Shown here: positions 7,774 to 15,610 of the stretch, one piece after another
Position numbering within the stretch: position 1 is the first letter of the stretch
Layout: every line of letters starts with the position of its first letter
Assembly (NCBI GenBank): GCA_947174185.1
Contig: CAMWHY010000018.1
Coordinates: 1 to 33,263 of the forward strand
DNA length: 33,263 nucleotides
Origin: an uncultured Lachnospiraceae bacterium
GTDB lineage: Bacteria; Bacillota; Clostridia; Lachnospirales; Lachnospiraceae
Reading direction: 5' to 3'
Position numbers and translations under genes: made by a program
The notes under the pieces: model-generated
What the model was told of the DNA's origin: nothing
Seen by the model: the letters and a program-made list of their open reading frames with translations, nothing else
The model's database searches: none

Positions 7774-7853
7774 AGGATTAGATTATCCTGCGAAGACAGA
7801 TTTCATTCATTCCACATTCAACTGCCTGCTAAAATAAATACTGTTTTTCTTTC

Positions 7854-7961
7854 TAAATATTGGTTCGAGACGAATATCTGCTCTTTAGATATTCGTTTGA
7901 ACAAATATCTGCTTTTTAGATATTTGTTCGGGGCCAATATCTTCTTTTTAGATATTGGTTC
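7854..7961. repeat. Tandem array of three covarying hairpins (about 32-base period)
   Basis: Three stem-loops follow each other: ACGAATATCT/AGATATTCGT (7870-7896), GAACAAATATCT/AGATATTTGTTC (7899-7929) and CCAATATCT/AGATATTGG (7934-7958). Each has a 7-base loop. A further single arm AAATATTGGTTC is at 7855-7866. Arms AGATATTnGTT recur at 7855, 7887, 7918 and 7950, a 31-32 base period. One stem pair is G-C, A-T and C-G in the three copies, so pairing is kept while sequence changes. The first arm in ilvA reading order encodes the last ilvA codons and stop. No T-tract follows the stems on either strand, so these are not classical terminators. Confidence 0.88.
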
Positions 7962-9186
7962 TAACTAACTTCGGCTTATAATTCTCCTGCTCCAGCCTCG
8001 CCAGTATCCTCTGCTTATGCTCCACACCAAATGCCTCGATCGTGATCCGCAGTTCCACAGCAGCGTTACGATTGGTCGATACAAACTGGTTATGCTCCAG
8101 CTTAATGACATTGCCATTTTCTTCCGCAATAATGCCCGCCACTTTGCAAAGCTCGCCTGGCTTATCTGGCAATAGCACGGATACCGTAAAGATACGATCC
8201 CTAAAGATCAGACCCTGCTGAACCACCGAGGACATCGTTATGATATCCATATTGCCACCGCTTAAAATAGCCACAATCTTTTTATCTTTAACATCAAGAT
8301 GCTTGAGTGCAGCCGCCGTAAGAAGTCCGGAATTTTCCACGATCATCTTGTGGTTTTCCACCATATCCAAAAAAGAAACGATCAGCTCCTCATCCTCCAC
8401 GGTGATGATATCATCCAGATTATCCTGAATATACGAAAAAATCTTCGATCCGGGCGTCTTGACCGCCGTACCGTCAGCAATTGTATTGACCTGTGGCAGC
8501 GTCGTCACCTCACCGCGATTAATAGACGCTTTCATGCAGGCAGCCCCCGCAGGCTCCACGCCGATTACTTTGATCTTCGGATTTAACATCTTTGCCAGAG
8601 TGGATACACCCGCAGCCAGTCCACCACCGCCGATGGGAACTAAAATATAATCTACCAGCGGAAGCTCCTTGACGATCTCCATCGCTATCGTCCCCTGGCC
8701 TGTCGCAACCGCCAGATCATCAAAGGGATGAATAAATGTGTATCCATGTTCCTCCGCCAGTTCGTATGCACGTGCGCATGCCTCATCATATACGTCGCCA
8801 TACAGAACCACCTCTGCACCAAAATTCTTTGTACGGTTCACCTTGATCAAAGGTGTCGTTGTCGGCATAACGATCGTCGCCTTCATATGATTGCGCTGCG
8901 CCGCATAAGCAACACCCTGCGCATGATTTCCCGCAGAAGCAGTGATCACTCCTCTTTTTTTCTCTTCTTCGGACAACGTGCTGGTCTTATAATATGCGCC
9001 CCTGACCTTATAAGCTCCCGTAAACTGCAGGTTCTCCGGTTTGAAAAATATTTTATTGCCTGTTAGATTGCTGAAATACTCGCTATAGACCAGCTTCGTC
9101 TCCAGCGTTACCTGCTTTACGATCTCGGATGCCTCCTCAAATTTCTCCAGTGTCAGCATTCTTTCTTCCATTTCATTCGTATCCAT
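7948..9186 (-). CDS. ilvA: Threonine ammonia-lyase with C-terminal ACT domain
   Basis: A PLP enzyme converting L-threonine to 2-oxobutanoate and ammonia, feeding isoleucine synthesis or catabolism. The PLP-lysine region is visible as FTGAYKVRGAYYK (about residues 55-67), then the substrate loop SAGNHAQG (about 84-91), the PLP phosphate-binding glycine loop IGGGGLAAG (about 185), and a C-terminal ACT-like domain from about 330 (FTVSVLLPDKPGELCKVAGII). At 412 residues it matches the medium form with one ACT domain. AAAGGCGGG precedes the ATG. No T-box or attenuator is seen upstream. The last codons and stop lie inside the hairpin array. It stands in the accessory block between ftsY and ylxM. 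Confidence 0.93.
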   Translation of the reverse strand: MDTNEMEERMLTLEKFEEASEIVKQVTLETKLVYSEYFSNLTGNKIFFKPENLQFTGAYKVRGAYYKTSTLSEEEKKRGVITASAGNHAQGVAYAAQRNHMKATIVMPTTTPLIKVNRTKNFGAEVVLYGDVYDEACARAYELAEEHGYTFIHPFDDLAVATGQGTIAMEIVKELPLVDYILVPIGGGGLAAGVSTLAKMLNPKIKVIGVEPAGAACMKASINRGEVTTLPQVNTIADGTAVKTPGSKIFSYIQDNLDDIITVEDEELIVSFLDMVENHKMIVENSGLLTAAALKHLDVKDKKIVAILSGGNMDIITMSSVVQQGLIFRDRIFTVSVLLPDKPGELCKVAGIIAEENGNVIKLEHNQFVSTNRNAAVELRITIEAFGVEHKQRILARLEQENYKPKLVRTNI

Positions 9187-9314
9187 ATGATGACCCGCCT
9201 TTCATAGTTTTCTTTACCTTATTACAACCATTTATTTTCGCTTTTTCTATCCCATTACTTTTCTTTCAATTATATTTTCTCTCATTTTATTTAGCCATGA
9301 TACAGCGCCTTATT

Positions 9315-10574
9315 TTATTCTCCAATTTCTTCCTCGTCTTCGCTCAAATCCACATCAAACAACGCATCTACAAAACGGTCAGAATCAAATTTCTGAAGAT
9401 CTTCAATCTTCTCTCCCACACCGATATATTTCACCGGAATACCAAGTTCCGACTGGATAGCAACCGCAATCCCGCCTTTGGCAGTACCGTCCATCTTTGT
9501 CAGTATGATCCCCGTCAAATCTGCCGCTTCGGAAAATTCTTTCGCCTGCATCAGCGCATTCTGACCGGTAGTAGCATCCAGCACAATCAGATTTTCTCTG
9601 TGGGCTCCCGGAAATTCCCGGTCAATGATCCGGTTCATCTTCTTTAATTCTTCCATCAGATTCTTCTTATTATGCAGACGTCCCGCAGTATCACAAAGTA
9701 AGACATCTGCCTTTCTCGCCTTTGCCGCATTGATCCCGTCAAAGATCACGCTTGCCGGATCAGCACCTTCCACACCACCTATCATTTCTACGCCGCTTCG
9801 CCTTGACCACTCCGCCAACTGCTCTCCTGCAGCCGCACGGAACGTATCTGCCGCCGCAATCAGCACGTGCCTTCCCTGTGCCTTTAAGATCGCTGCCAGC
9901 TTACCGATTGAAGTCGTCTTTCCGACGCCGTTTACCCCAATCACAAACACGATGGAACGCTTCTGTTCAAATTCATATGCCGTCTCTTCCACACGCATCT
10001 GATCCTTAATGGTCTGAACCAGCAGCGTCTTACAGTCCTCCGGTTTGGAGATATGCTGCTCCTTTACCTTCTGTTTCAAGGCATCAATGATCTCCTCCGT
10101 TGCATGAACGCCGATATCTCCCATGATAAGGATCTCTTCGAGCTCCTCATAAAATTCTTCATCAATCTTTGTAAATCCGCTGAATACAGCATCTATGCCG
10201 GAAACAATATTATTTCTGGTTTTTGTCAAACCTTCCTTCAGACGTGTAAAAAAACCTGTCTTCTTTTTAGGCTGTTCTTCCTCTGCTGCCGAATCGTCTA
10301 TCCCTAATGCATCCTCTCCGTCCGTATCATTTTTTGAAGCAGCTTCCTCCGTTTTGCTCATGTCTACACTATTTTCTTCTATTTTGGGCAATCCTTCTGG
10401 GAGCTCTCTCAATATCTCTTCTGGATTTTCCTCAGATATCCCTTCCAGATTCTCCTCCAATATCCCTTCTGCGTTTTCCCCGGATATTCCTTCTGTATTT
10501 TCTTCAGACATTTCTTCTATATCTTTCTCAGATATTTTTTCTGAATCTTTCTTCTTCCCAAAACCAAACAGCAT
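9315..10574 (-). CDS. ftsY: Signal recognition particle receptor FtsY
   Basis: FtsY is the membrane-associated GTPase that receives SRP-ribosome complexes. The C-terminal 300 residues form the NG domain: FFTRLKEGLTKTRNNI start of N, P-loop GVNGVGKTTSIGK near 216, DTAGRLHNKKNLMEEL near 297, and TKMDGTAKGG near 361. The N-terminal ~100 residues are a highly acidic A domain with about six tandem octapeptides such as SEENTEGI, SGENAEGI and LEENLEGI (residues 15-62). AAAGGAG lies nine bases ahead of the ATG. It is the last gene of the plsX-acpP-rnc-smc operon, 67 bases after a small unknown gene. No terminator is obvious before ilvA. Confidence 0.97.
   Translation of the reverse strand: MLFGFGKKKDSEKISEKDIEEMSEENTEGISGENAEGILEENLEGISEENPEEILRELPEGLPKIEENSVDMSKTEEAASKNDTDGEDALGIDDSAAEEEQPKKKTGFFTRLKEGLTKTRNNIVSGIDAVFSGFTKIDEEFYEELEEILIMGDIGVHATEEIIDALKQKVKEQHISKPEDCKTLLVQTIKDQMRVEETAYEFEQKRSIVFVIGVNGVGKTTSIGKLAAILKAQGRHVLIAAADTFRAAAGEQLAEWSRRSGVEMIGGVEGADPASVIFDGINAAKARKADVLLCDTAGRLHNKKNLMEELKKMNRIIDREFPGAHRENLIVLDATTGQNALMQAKEFSEAADLTGIILTKMDGTAKGGIAVAIQSELGIPVKYIGVGEKIEDLQKFDSDRFVDALFDVDLSEDEEEIGE
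10389..10532 (-). repeat. 24-base tandem repeats encoding FtsY octapeptides
   Basis: About six degenerate 24-base units encode SEKDIEEM, SEENTEGI, SGENAEGI, LEENLEGI, SEENPEEI and LRELPEGL. The units are adjacent and in frame. Copy number could vary between strains by slippage. Confidence 0.8.
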
Positions 10575-10641
10575 CCGGTCAATCTCCTTTCTAAATCACT
10601 GCCGCTTAAACAATGTTACATTTTATAAAATTACACTTTGC

Positions 10642-11007
10642 CTACATGATCCACTTCAATCGAATAGGATATATCTCAATTACAAAATGCGCTTCTTTCA
10701 TATCCGTTGACGGATGAAGTTCCGCAACATCTACATTGACGCCATTCAGCGTCGTCTTATCAAAGTCGTCACATTCACCATAAACAATATACTGGGCAAA
10801 TATATACTCAATATATCCGTCTTCCTCCGGTTCAAGAGGTCCGGTTTCAAATGGCTTTTCAATATCAACTCCCATATTCAGCAGATAATCTGCAATCAGC
10901 GGATAGGAGGAATTGATTTGCTCAATGTAATTCCGGCAATAAGCACATTGGCATAAATCATCCGTACTCAATTGTTCATAGTATTCTCTCGTCTTTACCA
11001 CATTCAT
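10642..11007 (-). CDS. Conserved-looking small protein between smc and ftsY, function unknown
   Basis: Not assigned to a named family. The 121-residue acidic soluble protein begins MNVVKTREYYEQLSTDDLCQ and has a cysteine cluster CQCAYC (C19, C21, C24) that could bind metal, then a hydrophobic helix (YPLIADYLLNMGVDIEKPFE) and a beta-rich second half (GYIEYIFAQYIVYGE ... HFVIEIYPIRLKW). There is no signal peptide or membrane helix. The ATG lies only six bases after the smc stop codon, and ftsY starts 67 bases further on, so it is part of this essential operon. The ribosome site is weak, suggesting translational coupling to smc. Codon use and composition look like its neighbours, which supports a real gene. 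Confidence 0.82.
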   Translation of the reverse strand: MNVVKTREYYEQLSTDDLCQCAYCRNYIEQINSSYPLIADYLLNMGVDIEKPFETGPLEPEEDGYIEYIFAQYIVYGECDDFDKTTLNGVNVDVAELHPSTDMKEAHFVIEIYPIRLKWIM

Positions 11008-11013
11008 GTACGG

Positions 11014-14000
11014 CTAATCCAATTCCTTATCAATCAGATTTACGCTCACCAATGCCGAAACGCCCTTCTCCTGCATGGTAATACCATACAGCCTGTCAGC
11101 CTTCTCCATCGTTCCACGTCGGTGCGTAATCACAATAAACTGCGTATGTTTTGTCAGCTTATGTAGATACTGTGCAAATCTGCCGACATTACTCTCATCC
11201 AATGCCGCCTCAATCTCATCCAGCAGGCAGAACGGTGATGGTTTCAGATTCTGGATGGCAAACAACAGCGCAATCGCCGCAAGGGATTTCTCCCCACCGG
11301 ACAGCTGCATCATATTCTGCAGCTTCTTCCCCGGCGGCTGTGCGATGATCCGGATGCCTGCCTCTAAAATATCCTCATCCTCCATCAGTTCCAGCGTACC
11401 CTTACCGCCTCCAAACATCTCCTTAAATACCTTATCAAATTCTTTGCTGATCTCGGCAAATTTCTCCGTAAATTGTGCCCGCATTGCCTGATCCAGTTCC
11501 TCTATGATACCGATCAGCATTTTCTCCGCTTCCACCAGATCGTCATGCTGTTTTTTCAGGAAATCATACCGTTCCATCACCGCCTTATAATCTTCAATGG
11601 CATTAACGTTGACATCCCCAAGACGTTTGATACCGTCCTTTAACTCCGCCACGCTTCTCTTTAAAAACACAAGATCTGTCATCGTCTCATCGCGAAGCTC
11701 AGTAGCGTCCCTAAGTGTCAGCTCATACTCTGACCACATATAACCGGACAGTCCGTTTAAGGTATCCTCCAGTTTTTCCTTCTGGGTCTTCAGACGGTAG
11801 ATTTCCTTATCCAGTCCCGCGATCTTATCATTCAATTCCTCACGAAGTCCGAAGAACTGCTTCTGTTTGGACGTATATTCTTCTTTCTTCTCCTGCATCT
11901 CCTTTAAGCGGATCTCTGAATCTTCCTGCGTTGTATAGGAGGCGTCCATGGTCTGTTCCAGATTTTTAATATTCTCTTCCTTATCCGCAATATCCGCCTC
12001 GTTTTGTTTCGTCGCCTGCAGAACTTCTTCCCGTTCCGCTGCATACCGCGCCAGTTCTTCTTCCAGACGGTTCAGGTTCTGCTGTTCAAATTCCTGTTTC
12101 TGCAGCGCCTTCTCCACCTCGACATCCTGCTCTGCCACGGACGTTGCGTGGATCGATTCTTCCTCCCGCTTATTTTCCAGATTTCCCTGTTTTTCCGTAA
12201 TCTGCGCTTCTAATGTTTTCTCCTCTTTGGCAGAATCCTCCAGCTGTTGACTGATCTGTCCCTGCTGTTCCTTGATTTCACTGATCTGTTTTTCGATCTC
12301 CGCCTGCTCTGCTTTCAGATCGTCTACTCCATGCACGGTTTCATCGATCCTCTCCTGAGCCTTGATGAGGTTGAGTCTCGCTGTGTTCTGGGCGATAAAC
12401 TGATTCTGGATCTTCAGCTTGATCTCCTCAATTCCGATACGCAGCTTATTCCTTTCATCCTTGATCTGTTCGATCTGATCCAACAGCGTATTGATCTGTT
12501 TCAAAGAAGCCTTCACCTGCTTGTCCAGCTCATCCATCTCACGCCTTCGGCCCAAAAGATTGGAACTATTCTTATATGCACCGCCGCTGATCGCGCCGCC
12601 CGGTACTAAAAGCTCCCCATCCAGCGTAACCATTCGGATACCATAATCGTACTTTCTTGCAATCTTTAACGCCTGATCCACATGATCAATGACAACGATC
12701 CGTCCAAGCATCGCCTTAGCTACATTCCGATAATCCGGCTCTGTAGAAACGATCTCATCCGCCATGCCGATGACGCCCTTCTCCTCCAGAACTTCCGGCG
12801 TCTTAAATTCCTGCGGATGCTCAATACTTGTCAGCGGCAGGAAAGTAGCGCGTCCGAATTTATTCTCTTTGAGGTAATTGATCATCTCTTTCGCGGTTTT
12901 TTCATCCTTGGTAACGATATTCTGAATATTACCGCCCAGGGCAGTCTCTATGGCAGTCTCATATTTTTTTTCAACTTTAATGATATCTGCTACTACGCCA
13001 ACGATCCCCTTATTGCTCCCTTTGCATTCCATAACTTTACGGATGCTGTTACCATAGCCCTCGTATCGCTCCGTAAGATTAGTAATAGCCTCTAACTTTG
13101 TTTTATCCTGATGATATTGTACCTGAGCTTCCCGAAGCCGACGATCCGTTTCCCCAAGTTCATCATGGATCTGTCCGGCACGTTCTTCCTTTTTCTTCTG
13201 CTCGTAATTTAGTTCTTCAATCTCCTGATTGACTTTTTCAAATTCCTCTTTTAATCGGGCTGCAATCTCCTGCTGTTCCTCTTCATTAGATTTCGCTTGC
13301 AGGAATTTAGAATTCAGTTCTGAACGCCGGATAGCGATCTGCTCCAGCATCGTGTCATAACGCTCCTTTTTAGAGCGGATGGTGGCACGCTCATTGAGCG
13401 TCTCGATAATCCGGTTTTTATCCTTCTCAATGGACTCATTGATTTCTTCGATTTCTCCCTGAACCTTCTGCAAAGCCTCTCTTACAACATTACGTTTTGT
13501 TTCCAGTTCCCGAAGCGTCTCGTCTGCCTGTCCCTTACTTTCCGCAAGCAGGGCGCATTCCTTTTCCTTTTGACCGATATTTTCCTCAATACTGCCAAGC
13601 CTTGTCTTAAAATGCTCCATATTATTCTTCGCAGAATTGATCTGCTCTTTTAAGACATTGATTTCACCGATCAACTTTGTCCTGATGGAACTGGTATTAC
13701 TCAGGGAATTGCGCGTCTCCTCGATCGACTTCTCAAGTTCTTCGATCTTTTCCTGCATTTCATCGTATTCCTGCCGGATATTTTCAAACCGTTTACTGTT
13801 CTCCTGATATTCGTCCCCTGCAATCTTCAATTTCTCAGTGACAGCATCCATCTGCTCTGTTGTATGCGCATTTTCCAAAAGGAAATAATTCACATCCAGC
13901 TTTTTCAGTTCCTCTTTTTTCTTAAGATATTCCCTTGCCTTTTCTGACTGCTTCTCTAATGGTCCGATCTGTTTTTCCAATTCTGCAAGAATATCATTGA

Positions 14001-14571
14001 CACGAATCAGATTCTGTTTCTCATCCTCCAGTTTTTTCTGTGAAGTACTTTTTCTTTTTTTATATTTAACGATCCCCGCCGCTTCGTCAAACAGTTCCCG
14101 TCTTTCCTCCGGCTTACCACTTAGGATCTTATCGATCTGCCCCTGTCCGATAATGGAATATCCTTCCTTACCAATACCAGTATCATAAAACAATTCATAT
14201 ACATCCTTTAAGCGGCACACTGTTCCATTTAACAGATATTCACTTTCTCCGGAACGATACAGCTTTCTCGCAACCGTCACCTCATCATAAGAAATATTCA
14301 GCTGATGATCCGCATTATCCAACGTGATCGCCACATAAGCATAGCCCAATGGTTTTCTCTGCTCTGTACCCGAAAAAATAACATCCTGCATGGATGCTCC
14401 CCGAAGCTGCTTAATCTTCTGTTCTCCCAAAACCCATCTGACCGCATCCGCGACATTGGACTTACCACTGCCGTTCGGTCCTACGATACCGGTAATCCCA
14501 TTATGGAATTCAAATACAATTTTATTGGCAAATGATTTGAATCCCTGTATCTCAATACTTTTTAAATACAT
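11014..14571 (-). CDS. smc: Chromosome segregation protein SMC
   Basis: SMC is the ATPase of bacterial condensin, which organises and segregates chromosomes with ScpA/ScpB. All parts are present in 1185 residues: N-terminal head with GPNGSGKSNVADAVRWVLGE (P-loop residues 31-38), first coiled coil (about 170-500), hinge (about 510-660, containing the glycine-rich VPGGAISGG strand), second coiled coil (about 670-1010), and C-terminal head with signature LSGGEKSLAAIALLFA (near 1090) and Walker B CLLDEIEAALDE. The start fits the family opening MYLKSIEIQGFKSFA. It lies about 50 bases after rnc and six bases before the small unknown gene. Confidence 0.98.
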   Translation of the reverse strand: MYLKSIEIQGFKSFANKIVFEFHNGITGIVGPNGSGKSNVADAVRWVLGEQKIKQLRGASMQDVIFSGTEQRKPLGYAYVAITLDNADHQLNISYDEVTVARKLYRSGESEYLLNGTVCRLKDVYELFYDTGIGKEGYSIIGQGQIDKILSGKPEERRELFDEAAGIVKYKKRKSTSQKKLEDEKQNLIRVNDILAELEKQIGPLEKQSEKAREYLKKKEELKKLDVNYFLLENAHTTEQMDAVTEKLKIAGDEYQENSKRFENIRQEYDEMQEKIEELEKSIEETRNSLSNTSSIRTKLIGEINVLKEQINSAKNNMEHFKTRLGSIEENIGQKEKECALLAESKGQADETLRELETKRNVVREALQKVQGEIEEINESIEKDKNRIIETLNERATIRSKKERYDTMLEQIAIRRSELNSKFLQAKSNEEEQQEIAARLKEEFEKVNQEIEELNYEQKKKEERAGQIHDELGETDRRLREAQVQYHQDKTKLEAITNLTERYEGYGNSIRKVMECKGSNKGIVGVVADIIKVEKKYETAIETALGGNIQNIVTKDEKTAKEMINYLKENKFGRATFLPLTSIEHPQEFKTPEVLEEKGVIGMADEIVSTEPDYRNVAKAMLGRIVVIDHVDQALKIARKYDYGIRMVTLDGELLVPGGAISGGAYKNSSNLLGRRREMDELDKQVKASLKQINTLLDQIEQIKDERNKLRIGIEEIKLKIQNQFIAQNTARLNLIKAQERIDETVHGVDDLKAEQAEIEKQISEIKEQQGQISQQLEDSAKEEKTLEAQITEKQGNLENKREEESIHATSVAEQDVEVEKALQKQEFEQQNLNRLEEELARYAAEREEVLQATKQNEADIADKEENIKNLEQTMDASYTTQEDSEIRLKEMQEKKEEYTSKQKQFFGLREELNDKIAGLDKEIYRLKTQKEKLEDTLNGLSGYMWSEYELTLRDATELRDETMTDLVFLKRSVAELKDGIKRLGDVNVNAIEDYKAVMERYDFLKKQHDDLVEAEKMLIGIIEELDQAMRAQFTEKFAEISKEFDKVFKEMFGGGKGTLELMEDEDILEAGIRIIAQPPGKKLQNMMQLSGGEKSLAAIALLFAIQNLKPSPFCLLDEIEAALDESNVGRFAQYLHKLTKHTQFIVITHRRGTMEKADRLYGITMQEKGVSALVSVNLIDKELD

Positions 14572-14623
14572 ATGAACAGACCTTGTCCCTTTCCCAATTC
14601 CTTATCTTAAAAATTTTTGAAAT

Positions 14624-15319
14624 TTAATTATTCTTGAAATTTTTTAATGCCTCATACGCCGCCATCTGCTCTGCAGCCTTTTTATTTCTGCCACGTCCAA
14701 GACTGACCTTCTTCTGATCGATCATAAGTTCCACTTCAAATTCCTTCTCATGCTCCGGTCCGCGCTCACCGATCACCTGATACCGGATCGTACCATAACT
14801 TCCTGACTGCACCAGTTCCTGCAGTTCGGATTTATAATCTATAAACGCTTTTTCTTTTTCCTCTATATTTGTCAGGATATACTGCATGATGAAATGGCTG
14901 GCCGCTTTTTCGCCGCCGTCCAGATACAGCGCGCCGATCAATGCCTCCATAGCGTCAGAGACAACAGACGGCTTTTTACTTCCCCCATTTGCCTTTTCCC
15001 CTTTTCCAAGAAAAATAAAATCACCCAGATCGATCTTTTCTGCCGCAGATGCCAGGGCAGATTCACATACCAAAGAAGCCCGCATCTTCGACAACTGTCC
15101 CTCCGGCACCTTAGGATACTGCCGGAACAGATAAATACTGCTTGCCTGCTCTAAAACCGCATCTCCCAAAAACTCAAGCCTTTCATTGCAATTGATCTTT
15201 CTAATCGACCTTTCGTTGGCATAGGAGCTGTGCGTCAATGCCTCCCTGACCAGATCCTTCTCCTGGAAGTGATATCCAATCCGGTCTTCCAGCTCTTTGA
15301 TCCTGCTTTCCTCATCCAT
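14624..15319 (-). CDS. rnc: Ribonuclease III
   Basis: RNase III cleaves double-stranded RNA, processing rRNA precursors and the SRP scRNA. The 231-residue protein has the catalytic signature NERLEFLGDAVLE (about residues 44-56), a second acidic site in SDAMEALIGALYLDGG (about 120-135), and a C-terminal double-stranded RNA-binding domain with GRGRNKKAAEQMAAYEAL near the end. Length is normal. It lies between acpP and smc, the standard Firmicutes order, with a gap of about 58 bases after acpP. Confidence 0.97.
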   Translation of the reverse strand: MDEESRIKELEDRIGYHFQEKDLVREALTHSSYANERSIRKINCNERLEFLGDAVLEQASSIYLFRQYPKVPEGQLSKMRASLVCESALASAAEKIDLGDFIFLGKGEKANGGSKKPSVVSDAMEALIGALYLDGGEKAASHFIMQYILTNIEEKEKAFIDYKSELQELVQSGSYGTIRYQVIGERGPEHEKEFEVELMIDQKKVSLGRGRNKKAAEQMAAYEALKNFKNN

Positions 15320-15377
15320 ATCAATCCTCTATGTCCTCTAATTTTTACTTCATCGACCACCTATCCGGCATTACCAG

Positions 15378-15608
15378 TCACTCCATCTGTTCCTGCATCA
15401 CACGGACAGCATCTGCCACGGTAACGATCTTGTCCAGATCGACTGCCCGAAATTTTTTCTCCGTTTCCTTTTCTATATACTGCATCATCTGCATCATATC
15501 TATAGAGTCTGCTCCCAGATCCAAATCAAACTTACTCTCCATGGAGATTTCCGTCTCATATACCTGAAGCACTCTTAAAATCGCTTCCTTTAGTATCTTA
15601 TATTCCAT
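15378..15608 (-). CDS. acpP: Acyl carrier protein (divergent helix II)
   Basis: Acyl carrier proteins hold growing acyl chains on a 4'-phosphopantetheine arm. The attachment site is the Ser of LGADSIDM near residue 34. From the ATG at 15608 the protein is 76 residues, a normal size; the track's TTG at 15614 overlaps the plsX stop. AGGAAAT before the ATG, inside the end of plsX, serves as ribosome site, so the genes are coupled. Helix II reads DSIDMMQMMQYIEKE instead of the usual DSLD-TVELV pattern, so the conserved recognition Glu is Gln here and the helix is methionine-rich. It may be a specialised ACP or simply a divergent one; position after plsX supports a fatty acid/phospholipid role. 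Confidence 0.9.
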   Translation of the reverse strand: MEYKILKEAILRVLQVYETEISMESKFDLDLGADSIDMMQMMQYIEKETEKKFRAVDLDKIVTVADAVRVMQEQME

Positions 15609-15610
15609 TA

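Noticed and set aside
7854-7961. The tandem array as a CRISPR
   Set aside because: Units are only about 32 bases and consist wholly of hairpins with no spacers; no cas genes are present.
10195-10710. 171-residue plus-strand ORF with Ser/Pro repeats
   Set aside because: It is the shadow of the FtsY octapeptide repeats on the opposite strand.
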